Assembly (NCBI GenBank): GCA_035527845.1
Contig: DATKZT010000079.1
Span: 17,362 to 81,361 of the forward strand
Source: JAUWKC01 sp035527845
Lineage (GTDB): Bacteria > Planctomycetota > Phycisphaerae > Sedimentisphaerales > Anaerobacaceae
Direction: 5' to 3'
DNA: 64,000 nt
Under the pieces are notes generated by a model. The model saw nothing but the letters and a program-made list of their open reading frames with translations. It ran no database searches and was not told the DNA's origin. Below, one piece after another: positions 45,901-56,600 of this stretch. The translations under genes and the position numbers were made by a program. The number at the start of each line of letters is the position of its first letter. The stretch's first letter is position 1.

Positions 45901-47525
45901 AAATTCGCAAGGACCTCTTCTTCGCCGAGAGCAGAGTGCACAAAATGCAGGGCCCCGTTTCCGTTGAGACTCTAAATAACTGGCTGCAGGAAGTGGAAGA
46001 CTATCGCCGGCTTGATGCTGACCCGCGGGCCGGTTACTCCTGGCAGGCGAAAATAGACGAGGTTAGTCAAGTCATTAACAAGGCACTCGAGCAGAAATCC
46101 GGTCTGACAGCAGAAACTCTGACAAAGCTTGAGGGCCACAATACTAACCTGACGGCCCTGGTCGGCGAAATCAACGAACTGCGGGCATTGCCGCCGATCA
46201 AAAAGAACCAAAGCCAAATAAGTTCGGATCGATGTGCCGGTTTCTGGCAGCGGCTGGAAGGACTCGAGGGACAAATCAGGTCGATTATCAAACCCCCCTA
46301 TTGTAACCGCATAGAGATAGACAGCGGCCGACTAATCTTCGCCAGCGAATCCTTGCGGGCGTATTTCGAGCCGATCCTGGGGTTCAGCGGACCCGAAGCT
46401 GCGTCGAACGGCTCGCGGCAAGGGGACGCCGGCATTGTCGACAAAGGCAAACGCCTCGCAACGGACGTTGTGGAAAGCGGAAAAAAGATTGGCGACGAAG
46501 TCACCGAGCGGCTTGCCGGCCTCTTGCGCAAGACAAAGAATACCACCGAGACAGAGCCAGCCGGCCCAGCCCTCGAATGGGAGCAGATAAGACAGGCAGT
46601 GAAAAACAGGCAGAAAGAATGGCTGGATTTCTTTTATACCATCGACGGAAATGATGTCCAAAATGTGGGCTGGCCCAGATACATGCGGTCGCTGAAGGAC
46701 TCCGGCGTTGCCTTCAGTTTTATTCCGGCAGGGCCCGGCAATCCTGAGCCTTTCTATATGACCGTACGGGAAATTACCAACTCTCAATATCGGGTTTTCT
46801 TGACGGCAACCGGCGCCAAGACTGCAACCACACTTGGTGGGTGGGCCTGGTTCAAGGATCAGGCTGGCAACGAACTGATACGCTCGACCCGCAGCGACTA
46901 CCCGCCGGCGGGTATAAAATGGAACAAGTCTCTTTTTACTTTCTATGTTGACGATGCGGATGCCGACCTTCCTATAACATGGATTACCTATTATGGAGCA
47001 AACTCTTACGCAAAATGGCTTGACGCACAACTGCCGGCCGTATCTCAGCACGAATACGCGGCCAAGGCCGGTACAAACAATATTTACCCGTGGGGAAACG
47101 ATGTGTCACAGATAGCTGAGTATGCACACGTAAGGGCCTTGGCGTGGCATCAAGCGGCGACCGAGTATAATTCAAAAGTCGGCGCCCTCGAGACGCCGCC
47201 GCCGCCGGTGGGGGCCGTGCGAACAGAGGGTTTTGTGCCGTATCAGACAAAACTCGAGGTTGGCCCGCGCGAGCTTGTTTATAATAAGACGGCCTACGGC
47301 TCGGTTTGGCCGATTGCCCATGCTGACAAGCCAAATGGCTGGGGAATATACGATCTGGTAGGAAATGTGTGGGAATGGTGCCAAAGCAGCCAAGGCCCTG
47401 AGCAGCCCGTGATTTGCGGCGGTTCCTGCTTGTCCCCGCCGGAATATGCCCGCGCGGATTCGAAGTACCAATTCGAGGGCAAGGCCTGCGATGTCGGATT
47501 TCGCGTGGCAGTGCCCGCCAAATAA
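42945..47525 (+). CDS. PpkA-like membrane pseudokinase fused to an FGE/SUMF1 domain
   Basis: The 1526-residue protein has three parts. Residues 1-250 are a kinase-like domain with 'LHRGAYTIVYSGQD' (degenerate P-loop), 'FCIKVFQ' (VAIK-type lysine), 'PHGNLKAANVLM' near 135 (HRD replaced by HGN) and 'LSDPL' (DFG-like). A membrane helix at about 257-280 follows. Residues about 280-1240 are long charged helices, probably coiled coil in the periplasm. The C-terminus (about 1250-1526) is an FGE-sulfatase-fold domain with 'FYMTVREITNSQYRVFL', 'LPAVSQHEYAAKAG', 'YPWGND' and 'LVGNVWEWCQ'. In Pseudomonas, PpkA phosphorylates Fha to trigger T6SS; here the missing catalytic Asp suggests sensing without phosphorylation. 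It is the last gene of the plus-strand arm. Confidence 0.8.
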   Translation: MASFGRYQTLRELHRGAYTIVYSGQDAAGSGEKFCIKVFQPSALLLDRDQAEAEIRSFLASAQVQQKVADAGAEHWAPIYQRGSTTHGAFYVSDKYDRSLQQLIDGRVRLSSSALCAIVESVVEGLTELKRAAGRPHGNLKAANVLMAAAEDVTQAQIVLSDPLSDEYIDVKGHWDADLRAIGQFVYELVFHRPPPAVDGWQAPESKEWSRLGKQSNAWRNLCNRLLNAHLSPGAITLEFLSEELGRLKEARPALPPRYLIVAGTVIAACVAALVVLLWPGPPPEKAEWGNLCAEYTAWVKGLYKDLGLPKGNSRAQAWYKDVGLKELTEKIKTASYPYKVVVERGSADVSEIVDHPEYAQQKETQKALKAVEDIRSFFDANSPGAWSLIKDIQNAAGTFAQRGWQGPAAYLRDLAGGLKPEENTPIAQSVDKILEFNEKKILAKTNNAMEEIRKYQQVIAASGDPILAKFDDDYVAAQAASASGDAGEQSISTLCERLDEMVDLSRKLAGFVEDDWQKKVDREAFLHEHKDDTATVLSKDAFDKRLSDIREYYYLRPDPREGLFKLIDQIDGYIREAQISNPQEAAACAKDLNHLRQGIEELRAIPGIERYRDEIAKKIDGYKAELAKTRLEERALNARETAEDYSNRIKKAVSIAKSERINQEWISLRDKLLGEHPLSQVGGNLQLYAQLRRRMDNTRDNLVRLDRELQEQLPSQSGMTLTKKTWNGEFRKVYDEGRREQINGIVKAIPLRNEIPDINDAAFTAFRLGQFAGFERWRADLGGILAAFNEIEDGLNACYLFDDELPENRATVRSLWGKWKGADLIKQPKISSALAELVSRLQILEAIENEKDSRKLADIAQQTGLKAEAVYAAWTALGRLSWPSKYEDLKNDRSIRDRIRTEFENISRENAERGLFLLKVLVGAGLKREMDFVEKKRAEDKVLGRLVKYAGQMNCVDALGDCQNLEARAKDLADFLAGQDWQTDKIRKDLFFAESRVHKMQGPVSVETLNNWLQEVEDYRRLDADPRAGYSWQAKIDEVSQVINKALEQKSGLTAETLTKLEGHNTNLTALVGEINELRALPPIKKNQSQISSDRCAGFWQRLEGLEGQIRSIIKPPYCNRIEIDSGRLIFASESLRAYFEPILGFSGPEAASNGSRQGDAGIVDKGKRLATDVVESGKKIGDEVTERLAGLLRKTKNTTETEPAGPALEWEQIRQAVKNRQKEWLDFFYTIDGNDVQNVGWPRYMRSLKDSGVAFSFIPAGPGNPEPFYMTVREITNSQYRVFLTATGAKTATTLGGWAWFKDQAGNELIRSTRSDYPPAGIKWNKSLFTFYVDDADADLPITWITYYGANSYAKWLDAQLPAVSQHEYAAKAGTNNIYPWGNDVSQIAEYAHVRALAWHQAATEYNSKVGALETPPPPVGAVRTEGFVPYQTKLEVGPRELVYNKTAYGSVWPIAHADKPNGWGIYDLVGNVWEWCQSSQGPEQPVICGGSCLSPPEYARADSKYQFEGKACDVGFRVAVPAK

Positions 47526-47640
47526 ATCCGCGAGCAGCAGAAAACCGTCGGCCCAGGCCGCGGATACCTTCTTGTCATCGATTCACAAGCGTACCAGAAG
47601 AACCATTCCCGCCGTAATCACCTGACAGAGGTCAGCATGA

Positions 47641-50600
47641 TCAAGTGCCGAAGGTCCTCTCGAGATGCATCTCAATGAACATAGAGGTCCTCATATCGGC
47701 GCCTTGTACCAGCCTTGAGCCGTATTTCCGGACAACAAACGTAATCGATTCGTCAGTCGACTTGCCGATCTCCGTGTTGAGAATGCCAACGTACTCTGTC
47801 AGGGCGTTTATCCATTGTCCGGCCAAGGCATAGAGCGTATCCTCGCCTGCGCGGGTGCTGAGGCTTTGAGCGATTGCTGCAGCCGCGACCTCATCGAGCG
47901 GCTGGTCAACAGGCCAGGATTCAGCAACTACCGCGCGGAGAGCAGTAATCTGAACGTCGCCTTTAAGGATGGTTGCAAGGTCCCGCAGCCTCTCAGCCGC
48001 CTTGTATGGACGTAGGTCCGTGCTAAGCAGCGATGGATAAGCAGCCGCCATGTACATTTGAATATCGGGCTCGTTAAATTCCGCAGCCAGCCATGCCATC
48101 AGCTCCGTTTCATCCAGCGATTCCACTTCGCTGCGAATATCAGGTTCGAATGGTTTGGGCGTCGCCAGCGGAACAGGACTGCTCAGTCCCAGCACCCTGG
48201 CCTCTGCTAAAATACTGCCGCTATCAGTCCCGCGCAGGACGTAAACACCACCTGTTGGTCTGTCGGCGCTTGGCAATACAAACTGACCGTTCGCAAGCCG
48301 GCTCGGATCATCCGCATGGGGTAGTGTGTCGTGTAATATCGCGAAATCGAGCGTCGTCGCTTTTCGGGACACAGCCTCAATCCTCTGAACATTGCTTGCC
48401 CCGTCGCGTTTTAGCGATGCCTCAAAACCATCCGCAAATCTCACCTTGTAGCCGGCGTCCACAACAAGCGTCCCCACTCCCTTCGGATTGTCGTTGTTGA
48501 TGGTTATCGTTTGAGACGCGACTTCCACGTCGCTGGCCGTGCTGTCTGTACCCAAACCAGCCAGATAAATTGCAATATCAATGGGGTCCCCATCTGCAAA
48601 AAATTTGGCGCCAGGACGGTCATCATGAACGACGGTGGCATCATACTCCCCGTTGGCTGTCAGTATGGCCTGCGGACCCAGGGACAGGCTGTCCCTGCTC
48701 TTGATAACAATGGCCGCCAAACCGCTGCCCTCCGGCAGCGCAACACCCTTGCTACCGTCGGAGTAGCCGCTTATCGCAACATCAAGCGTATCGCCAGCCC
48801 CTGTAGATATCCTGCCGCCGTCTGCAATCAGCGAAACGCCTCCATTCTCAGCAGTCAGGGCCTCGTTGATTATCAGGCTGCCGCCCTTAGACCATATTTC
48901 AATGTTGCCGTTTGTGGCAGCCGCCGACTGCATTGTGACATCACCTGCGCCAGTCAATGCAACATTGCCGCTATTTGCTGTGAGGCTATCATTGGCTGTC
49001 ACGCTGCCGCCACCCGATTGAATGGTAATACCACCGTTTGTGGAGGTCACCGCCTTGGTTGTCACGTCACCCGCCGCAGTCAAGATCACCTTACCATTAC
49101 CTGTCGCTATGTCCCCTGAAGCCGTGATACCGCCGGCGGCTGAATCCACGTCAATGTTGCCGCTTGCTGACGTCAACGCCTTGGTGCTTATGTTGCCTGA
49201 GCCGTCAAGTGTAATAGCGCTCTGCGCTGCGGCTGTGATTGATTTCCAGCTATCGGCCGTATTTGAAGTTATCGAGCCATTGTTGCTCGTAAGTGAGATA
49301 TCCGTGCTCGCCTCATTCCCGAATGTGAAGGCGCCAGTGTCTAATGAATCCCGCTGCGTCATTGTCACAGAACCGCCGTATGCTGAAATTGGGCCCCCGG
49401 ACATATTTCCCTGGAGCGCCTGCAAGGTGACGCTGCCAGTGTCGCCGGCCGCGATGACTCCTGCCAGCAGATTCGCGTTCGTCACATCTATCCCGATATC
49501 ACCATCCTCCGTATCGCCCGTTGCAGTCAAGCTGCCGCCGCCCGCCTGGCTGAACAGGATGTTTCCTGCCCCGTCTGTTACTTCCAGAGAAGCTGTCGTA
49601 GCAGAGGCATTGTCGTTATCAATGTCAATGTCGCCTGCATAAGTGCTGGCCCATATTTCGGTTGAAGACGTCTCAATAGCAGAGCTGCCGGCTATACCCG
49701 TGTCCGCAAGCAGGTACAAGGTCGCAGCGCTGAGGTCAACAGCCTCCGGCGCCTCGGCGACTTCACTGATCGAACCATCTGAGTCAATTCCTATCATGTT
49801 ACCCGCAGCGATCTTATCTACTACTACATTTCCATTGTTCGTGGTAGTCAACCCCACATTACCTGCTCCCCCGGCCTCAACATCTGTAGCTGTCATCAGT
49901 CCGCCGGCGCTTACCAAAATATTGCCGGAAAAGGTGTCAACATCCGTCAACGTTATGGCGCCGGTTTCGGCTATCACTATGTCACCCGAGCTGTTAGAGT
50001 GGGCCTCTAAGCTTGTTACGTCCGTCTCGATGGCGCCGAAGGTATCTGTCGTATTCCCGGCCGGTGGGTTGCCCCCAATCTCATTGTTAGCTATGAGAGT
50101 CAATACATCAGCCGTAATGTCCACATCCGTGTCATCGGCGTCGTCGTTTATTCCACCGTAGGCGGAAACAGTTATCTGATGCCCCGCCGCTGCCAACGAG
50201 TCGATCGTCACATTAGCCGTCGCATCAATATCAATATTACCGTTGGCCGTACTGCCCGCCACTTCCAAATCGCCGCCGCCGCGCTGGTTGAATAAGATGT
50301 TGCCAGCTCCTGAAGTAACGCTCAGAGAGGCTGTCGTGGCCAACGCATTATCGTTGTCGATATCAATATCACCTTCATCAGTGCTCGCTGTAATGTTGCT
50401 TGCGGATGTCTCGATAGGAGAACCGCCGGTTATACCCAAATGTGCGATCAACTCCAGCACAGCCGCAGTGATGTCAACTGCCTCCGGGGCATCTGCAACT
50501 TCACTTATCGCCCCCGCGGACTCAATTGTCAGAACGTTATCAGCGCTGACGTTATCTACAATTACGTCGCCGCTGGTTGTAGTACCCAGCCAACTATCAT

Positions 50601-53600
50601 ACAAACCGCCTGCATTGACCTGGCTTGCCACGAGATTCCCTTGCTCAGCGCTTATCCGTATTTCACCATCAGCGGTGGATACATCTGTTAACGTGAGTTC
50701 TCCGCCGCCCGTCTGATCGAAATAAATGTATGAATCTGTACCAACAGTGGAAGCTGTCAAGGCAGTCGGATCAACACTGTGGTTGTCTATTACTATGTCA
50801 GCCATTGACTCGGCAGGGTCGATAGTCCTGGCGATTATTACACTTGCTTCGGTTTCAATGGGGTCGCTCAAGTCGCCTTTGTCAGGACCAATGCCAGCGC
50901 CTATGCCGTCGTTTGCGGTCAGGACAAGGGTATCGGCCGCAAGGTCCGTCGACGCGTCGTCTTGAGCATCGTCTATTGCACCGTCGGCGGAAACAGTTAT
51001 CTGATGCCCCAGAGCTGTCAACGAGTCGAGCGTTATGTTGGCCGTCGCATCTATATCAATGTTACCGTTGACCGTACTGGCCGCCACTTCCAAATCGCCG
51101 CCGCCAGCCTGGCTGAATAAGATATTGCCAGCCCCCGTCGTTACCGCAAGAGACCCGCTCACGGCCGATCCACTGTCGTTGTCGATATCAATATCACCTT
51201 GGTCGGTGCTGGCTGTTATGTTCGTTGCCGACGTCTCAATAGGAGAGCTGCCAGTTATACCGAGGTGTGCAATCAACTCCAGCGTAGCTGCGCTGATGTC
51301 AGCATCAGGGTCATCTGCTCCTTCACTAATCGAGCCTGTCGTGGCCTCCAGCATTACCGTGCCGGTGGCATCTATATCGCCCACGGTCAGGTCGCCGGTG
51401 GTACTTACAATATCGATTGAACCATTCACCGTATCCACGTCCGTCAGTGCCGTACCATCCGACTCCGTCAGCACGATATTACCCGCCGTCACCACCGAAA
51501 CGTCCAGACTACCGGAGGTTACCTCCAGCGCCCCACGGTTATCGATATCCTTGGTAGCAATACCGCCGCCAATCTCGTCTCTCGCCGTCAGCGTAACCGT
51601 AGTACCTTGAATGTCCACGGTCGGGTCATCCGTGGCATCGTTGATCGAGCCGGCTGTGGCCTCCAGCGTTACCGTGCCGGTGGCATCTACATCGCCCACG
51701 ACCAGGTCGCCGGTGGTACTTACAATATCGATTGAACCATTCACCGTATCCACGTCCGTCAGTGCCGTACCATCCGACTCCGTCAGCACGATATTACCCG
51801 CCGTCACCACCGAAACGTCCAGACTGCCGGAGGTTACCTCCAGCGCCCCACGGTTATCGATATTCTTGGTAGCAATACCACCGCCAATCTCACCCTGCGC
51901 CGTCAGCGTAACCGTTGTGCCCGCAATATCTACCGCCATGTCGTCGGCCGCATCGTTAATTGCACCGGTCGAATTCAAGGTGACATCACCCGCACCAGCA
52001 CCTATCCAGAATATCGGCAAATCGCCCAAGCTGTCTACGTAAATGTCAGAATCGTCAGTCGTAGTACTCGCGTACAACCAAGTCGCGGCCGTCACATCAA
52101 GAGCCTCTGCATCGGTACCAATACCACCGTCGGTACCGGTAACATCCGTGTTCGTCAAAAGTGCCACATTGCCTCCCCCCACATCAGCTTCCGGGTCAGC
52201 GGTGCTGGATTCGACTATCGCAGCCGTGGACCGCAGGACCACAGTACCACTTCCGGCATCAACCAGACCTACCCGCAAATCGCCTATGCTCCCGATAAGA
52301 ATATCCCCATCGTCGCCGGCATCGGTATCCGCATTCAAAGCCGTCGCAGCCGTGACTTCCAGGACACGGTCCTCCCCAACCGGCGTTCCGATTCCACCTG
52401 ACGCAGCCGTCAGGTTGATCGTCCCCGCAGTTATATCGACCAACGGTGACGCTGAGTCGTTTGCGGCATCTCGGATCGCTCCCTCACTGGCCGTGAGAGT
52501 CACGTCCTTCGCCGCGGTCTTAACAGCACCAACGGTAATGTCTCCCGCAGTTGCCGTGTAGGAAAATTCGGATTGGCCCTGGTCCAGGTCCACGTTCGTC
52601 AGGGCATGGTTATCGCCAATCTGCGCCTGGTCGCCATTATGATAGGCGATGTCTATTGTCCCATAGCCGGTGTTGCCGACAGTTATCGTCGTTGACGTGA
52701 TACTTGTCCCCACCAGCTCCTCAACCTGGATATTACCTGCTCCGGTATCCGTAATTTCGAGTGCGCTCGCTCCATCCACACCGAGGGCGTTTGTAGCGCC
52801 AATTGCCGCGCCGGTAAGGCTGACGGAACCGGTAGTTTCAATCTCCGCCTCGGCCGTGTCGTCAGCCACCGTGATATTGCCGGCAGATGCGTCCAATGTG
52901 ACGCCGCCGTCACCCGAAATAATATTGACTCTCTCAGCAGAACCACCGCTGGTAAAGTCGGCCAGACCAATGTTACCTGTTTTTGCTGTAACCGAGACCT
53001 CTCCGTCAGCCGTTCTAATCCGGCCGTTCAGGTTCACTGACGTGCCGCTAATATCAATCGCCCCGCCGGCAGCGCCGCTGGTGTTGATTTCGTCACCAAC
53101 GGTAACGGCGCCATGGTGGGCATTCAAAGTCACATTGCCTCCACTGGTCGTCACAGTACCATCGAGAGCGATGCCTCCGCTCGCGCCGCCTTCGGTTCCG
53201 GCGGTCAACGTAACGTACGTCTGATCGCCGCTATTTGTCGTTTTAATGTCTCCGGCCGCAGCCGAGCTAATCCCACCGGTACCGTCCAGGCCCGCCTCGA
53301 CAAGCACCGAGTCATCTGCCTGAAGCGCCGCATTTATCGCGATATCGTCGTCGGAGAAAAGGTAAATCGATGTCGGGTCGATGGCGCCGTTTACTGTTAG
53401 GTTCGTGTTGGTCGCTGCGTCATCACCGACGGTCTCATCCGTACCAATCTTAACCCAACCACCGACGTCTATCTTGTCATCAACCGTGAGCTGGCCGTCC
53501 AAGGTCGCGATATTAAGGTTGACGCCGGGGTCGCCAAGGGCGGTGTCATCGATGGCTGCGAGCGTGATATCTCCACTATAGCTGAGGTTCAGTCTGTCAC

Positions 53601-56600
53601 CACTGCCTGCGTAGTTATCAATCCAGCTCTGCGGAGAACCGCCGTCAATTCCCAACATACCCCAGTCCATCGGGCTTTCCGGTTGGAAGCCGGGGTCGGT
53701 GCTGCTGTCACCGCCCTTGGCAAACCAGGGATTGTAATCAACATTGTCGGTGACCTGGCTGCCCTGGCCCATCGGGTTGTATAAGCCACCTGTTGCCGTG
53801 TCGTCACTATTGTCAAGCGGGCCTGTCGCATCGCCCCACCAGTTCGCCGCGGCAGCCACAGTACCGGCATCAAGATTTTCCACGCCGTAACTCGTGTTGC
53901 TGCTTATGTCATTTCTATTTATCTTAACGTTGTCAGCCGAGGCGCGAACTTGAACGCCAACCGTGTTGTCGGTTATAATGCTGTTTTCAATCGTGATGTT
54001 CGTGAGCGTCTGGCCTGTCGAGCCGATTCGGATTCCCTGTGAGAAGCCTTGGACGGTATTGTTGGTGATTGTCACGTCCCGCTGGTCCCCGAGAGCATAG
54101 TCGCGCACGAGGATGCCCTGCCACGTGTCACCGGCCGGTAACGTAGTGGTCAAGGTATTGCCGCTGATATCGACGTTTGAGCGCTCGGTTGTAATGCCGC
54201 GGAACAGAGCGCCGCCGAAAGTATTGTCGGCAATTGTCACCGCTTGCGGAGGCGTCGGGTCGCTGCTAGCACGATTGATGTAGATAGCCTCGTAGCCGGC
54301 CGTGCCATCCCCAAGAGAAGAGAACTCGTTGTTGTAGATATTTAACCCACCAAGGTCGGTTCCGGCCGGATTCGCCGTCGCATGGTAGGTCTGGATACCT
54401 TGTGAGATGTCGTCCAGGTTACCTGCGTTCGGCACCAGGAACCTGTTATCGTAGACTTCCACGTTCAGTCCGCCGATGACCATGCCGCTGGCATACCACC
54501 CGCTTAGTGGATCGGGTCCCTCGATCGTGAAGTCATGGATTTTGGTGCCGTCGCCGAGAATTTCAATATTCGGTGCGGCAAGCGGCCACAAGCCTGAGTC
54601 AACATTCGCCACGCCCTTGATCGTCGTGGTGGACTTATCAGCGCCGGCAAGCTCCAGGTTTGTCTTCGTCGCGGGAATCACAAGGTCTTCTTCATACCCG
54701 CCGGGTTGCACCGTGATGGTAAGATTATCAGCAACAGTGGCGCCATCCTTCGAGATGTCAATGGCATCCTGAATGCTGCCGTGGCTGATGCCATCCAACC
54801 AGCCGACGTTGATGGCGGTGTTGTCGCCGCTCATGCTGCCCGCTGCTGCCAGGTCCGCGTACAAATTAACGCTTGAGCCATTCACGCTCAAACTACCGCC
54901 GGAATTTATTGCGCCATTGACCGTCACAGCCGTCCCATGAACCGTAATATCGCCGGAAGCAGTCTGCAACTCACCCAGAACAACGGGCCCATCACCAGTG
55001 CCGCCACTCGTGGCTCCAACGGCGTCGATCGTCAGATTCGCGGCTCCAGTGACGTTTATCGTGTTGTCTGCAGCCATTGAAAAGCCGCCGGCGCCGGTCA
55101 AGAACTTAACATCGCCGGTTTGGTCAAGGGTAAGCTCTTTGTCAACACCGCCTTTGCCGGCAGATGTTAATGGATCGATGGTTATTTTATTCGTGGCCTT
55201 GAGAATAATATCTGTACCGCCCGCGAGATCCTCAAGCACGCCCGCACTCACCGAGTCAGTGCCGTCATTGAGCCCATCACCGAACTCTATTGTTCCGGTG
55301 AAGCCCGCATCAAGATTCTGTCCGGCTGCCGTGTCGGTAATTGTCAGATCGGTTGGATCGAGCAACAACGTGCCGTTATCTCCCACGAGTGCCTGAGTGT
55401 CAACATGGCCGTAGAAACCCAGATTGCCCTGCCCTGACACCTCGACAAAACCGCCGTCGCCGCCTTCGGTGCCGCCACGCGCGCTTATATCGCCATAAAA
55501 GCGAGTAACCTCATCCGCCCAGACGATGACCTCGCCGCCATCACCGTTGGCGGTAGCATCGGCCTTGATGCTCGAGTCGGTGCTAACGTAAGTCCGCGAG
55601 GCAGTGGGGACATCGCCGGAGCCCTGATAGTCGCCGCCGACAAGGACTGTCCCGCCGCCATCGGAGCCGGATGCGTCTATCTCGGCAGCATCCACCAGAC
55701 CTACCCTGTCGCCAAGCACCTCAACCGTGCCGCCTTTTCCGTCGTTGCTTGTCGCCTTGATTGTGCCGCTGTTGAGGACCGTTCCCTCAGTGGCGACGAG
55801 TTTCACCTCTCCGGCTTGGCCTGCATCAACCGACGCCGACAGCGTGCCCACATTGGAAATGGCCTGCGAGTAAATATCGCCTGCCGCAGCCAGAACTATC
55901 ATGCCACCGGCGACATCGACAGTGCCTTCATTGAGTACCCCAGGCGCTGAATCGACCGGGTCAGCCGGCTCCGAGGAGACTGGTGACGCTATTTCAACCA
56001 CCACGTCGCTGCCTGGCTCGCCCAGAAAAACCCTGTCTCCGGCTGTCATGACAACATATCCGGCAGGACAGCTTATATTCCCCGAGTTAGCCACTTGCTT
56101 GCCAATCAGGTAGACGCTTTCTGCTGAAATGTCGCCGTTGTTTATTACAGAGCCGTTACCTCCGACAAAATTGTATCTGCCGTTAATAAAATCAGAGTCG
56201 GACATATTCAGGCCGGAAGCAACCAATTGGTTGACATTGATTCTGGCGCCGCTGCCGATGTAAACACCCGCCGGGTTAACGAAGAAAACCCTGCCGTTCG
56301 CCAGTAGTGTCCCGTAAATACTCGTGGGATTCGCCGAGAGAATCCTGTTCAGCACGGCGGCGCTGCTGCCGGGCTGGACGAACCGCACCACCTCCGGTTG
56401 CGCAATGTCAAACCTGCTGTAATTGATAATTGACTTGTCCGAAGCGGTGATAGTCGTGTTGTTGCCGCTCTGCTGGAATGAAACCTGGCCGTTCACAACT
56501 TGTGCACCCTCCGGTCCCGCAAGAGCAAGCGGAAGTGAGGTGTGGAAAAACATACACCACGTCAGCACGTATACGATACCGCGTCTGAAACAAAACCTTC

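Noticed and set aside
44199..45941. Two long minus-strand ORFs opposite the PpkA-like gene
   Set aside because: The plus strand encodes one continuous 1526-residue protein with kinase-like and FGE ends; the antisense frames are compositional shadows.
47526..47640. Inverted repeat ATCCGCG...CGCGGAT after the FGE-fusion gene as a terminator
   Set aside because: Only 7 bp with a 26-base loop and no T-run; it may be chance. The gap between the converging genes shows no other signal.
49022..53224. A chain of plus-strand Ser/Pro/Val-rich ORFs opposite tpsA
   Set aside because: They mirror the Thr/Asp/Gly-rich repeats of tpsA; several abut exactly because of repeat-driven stops, and none has a ribosome site or signal peptide.
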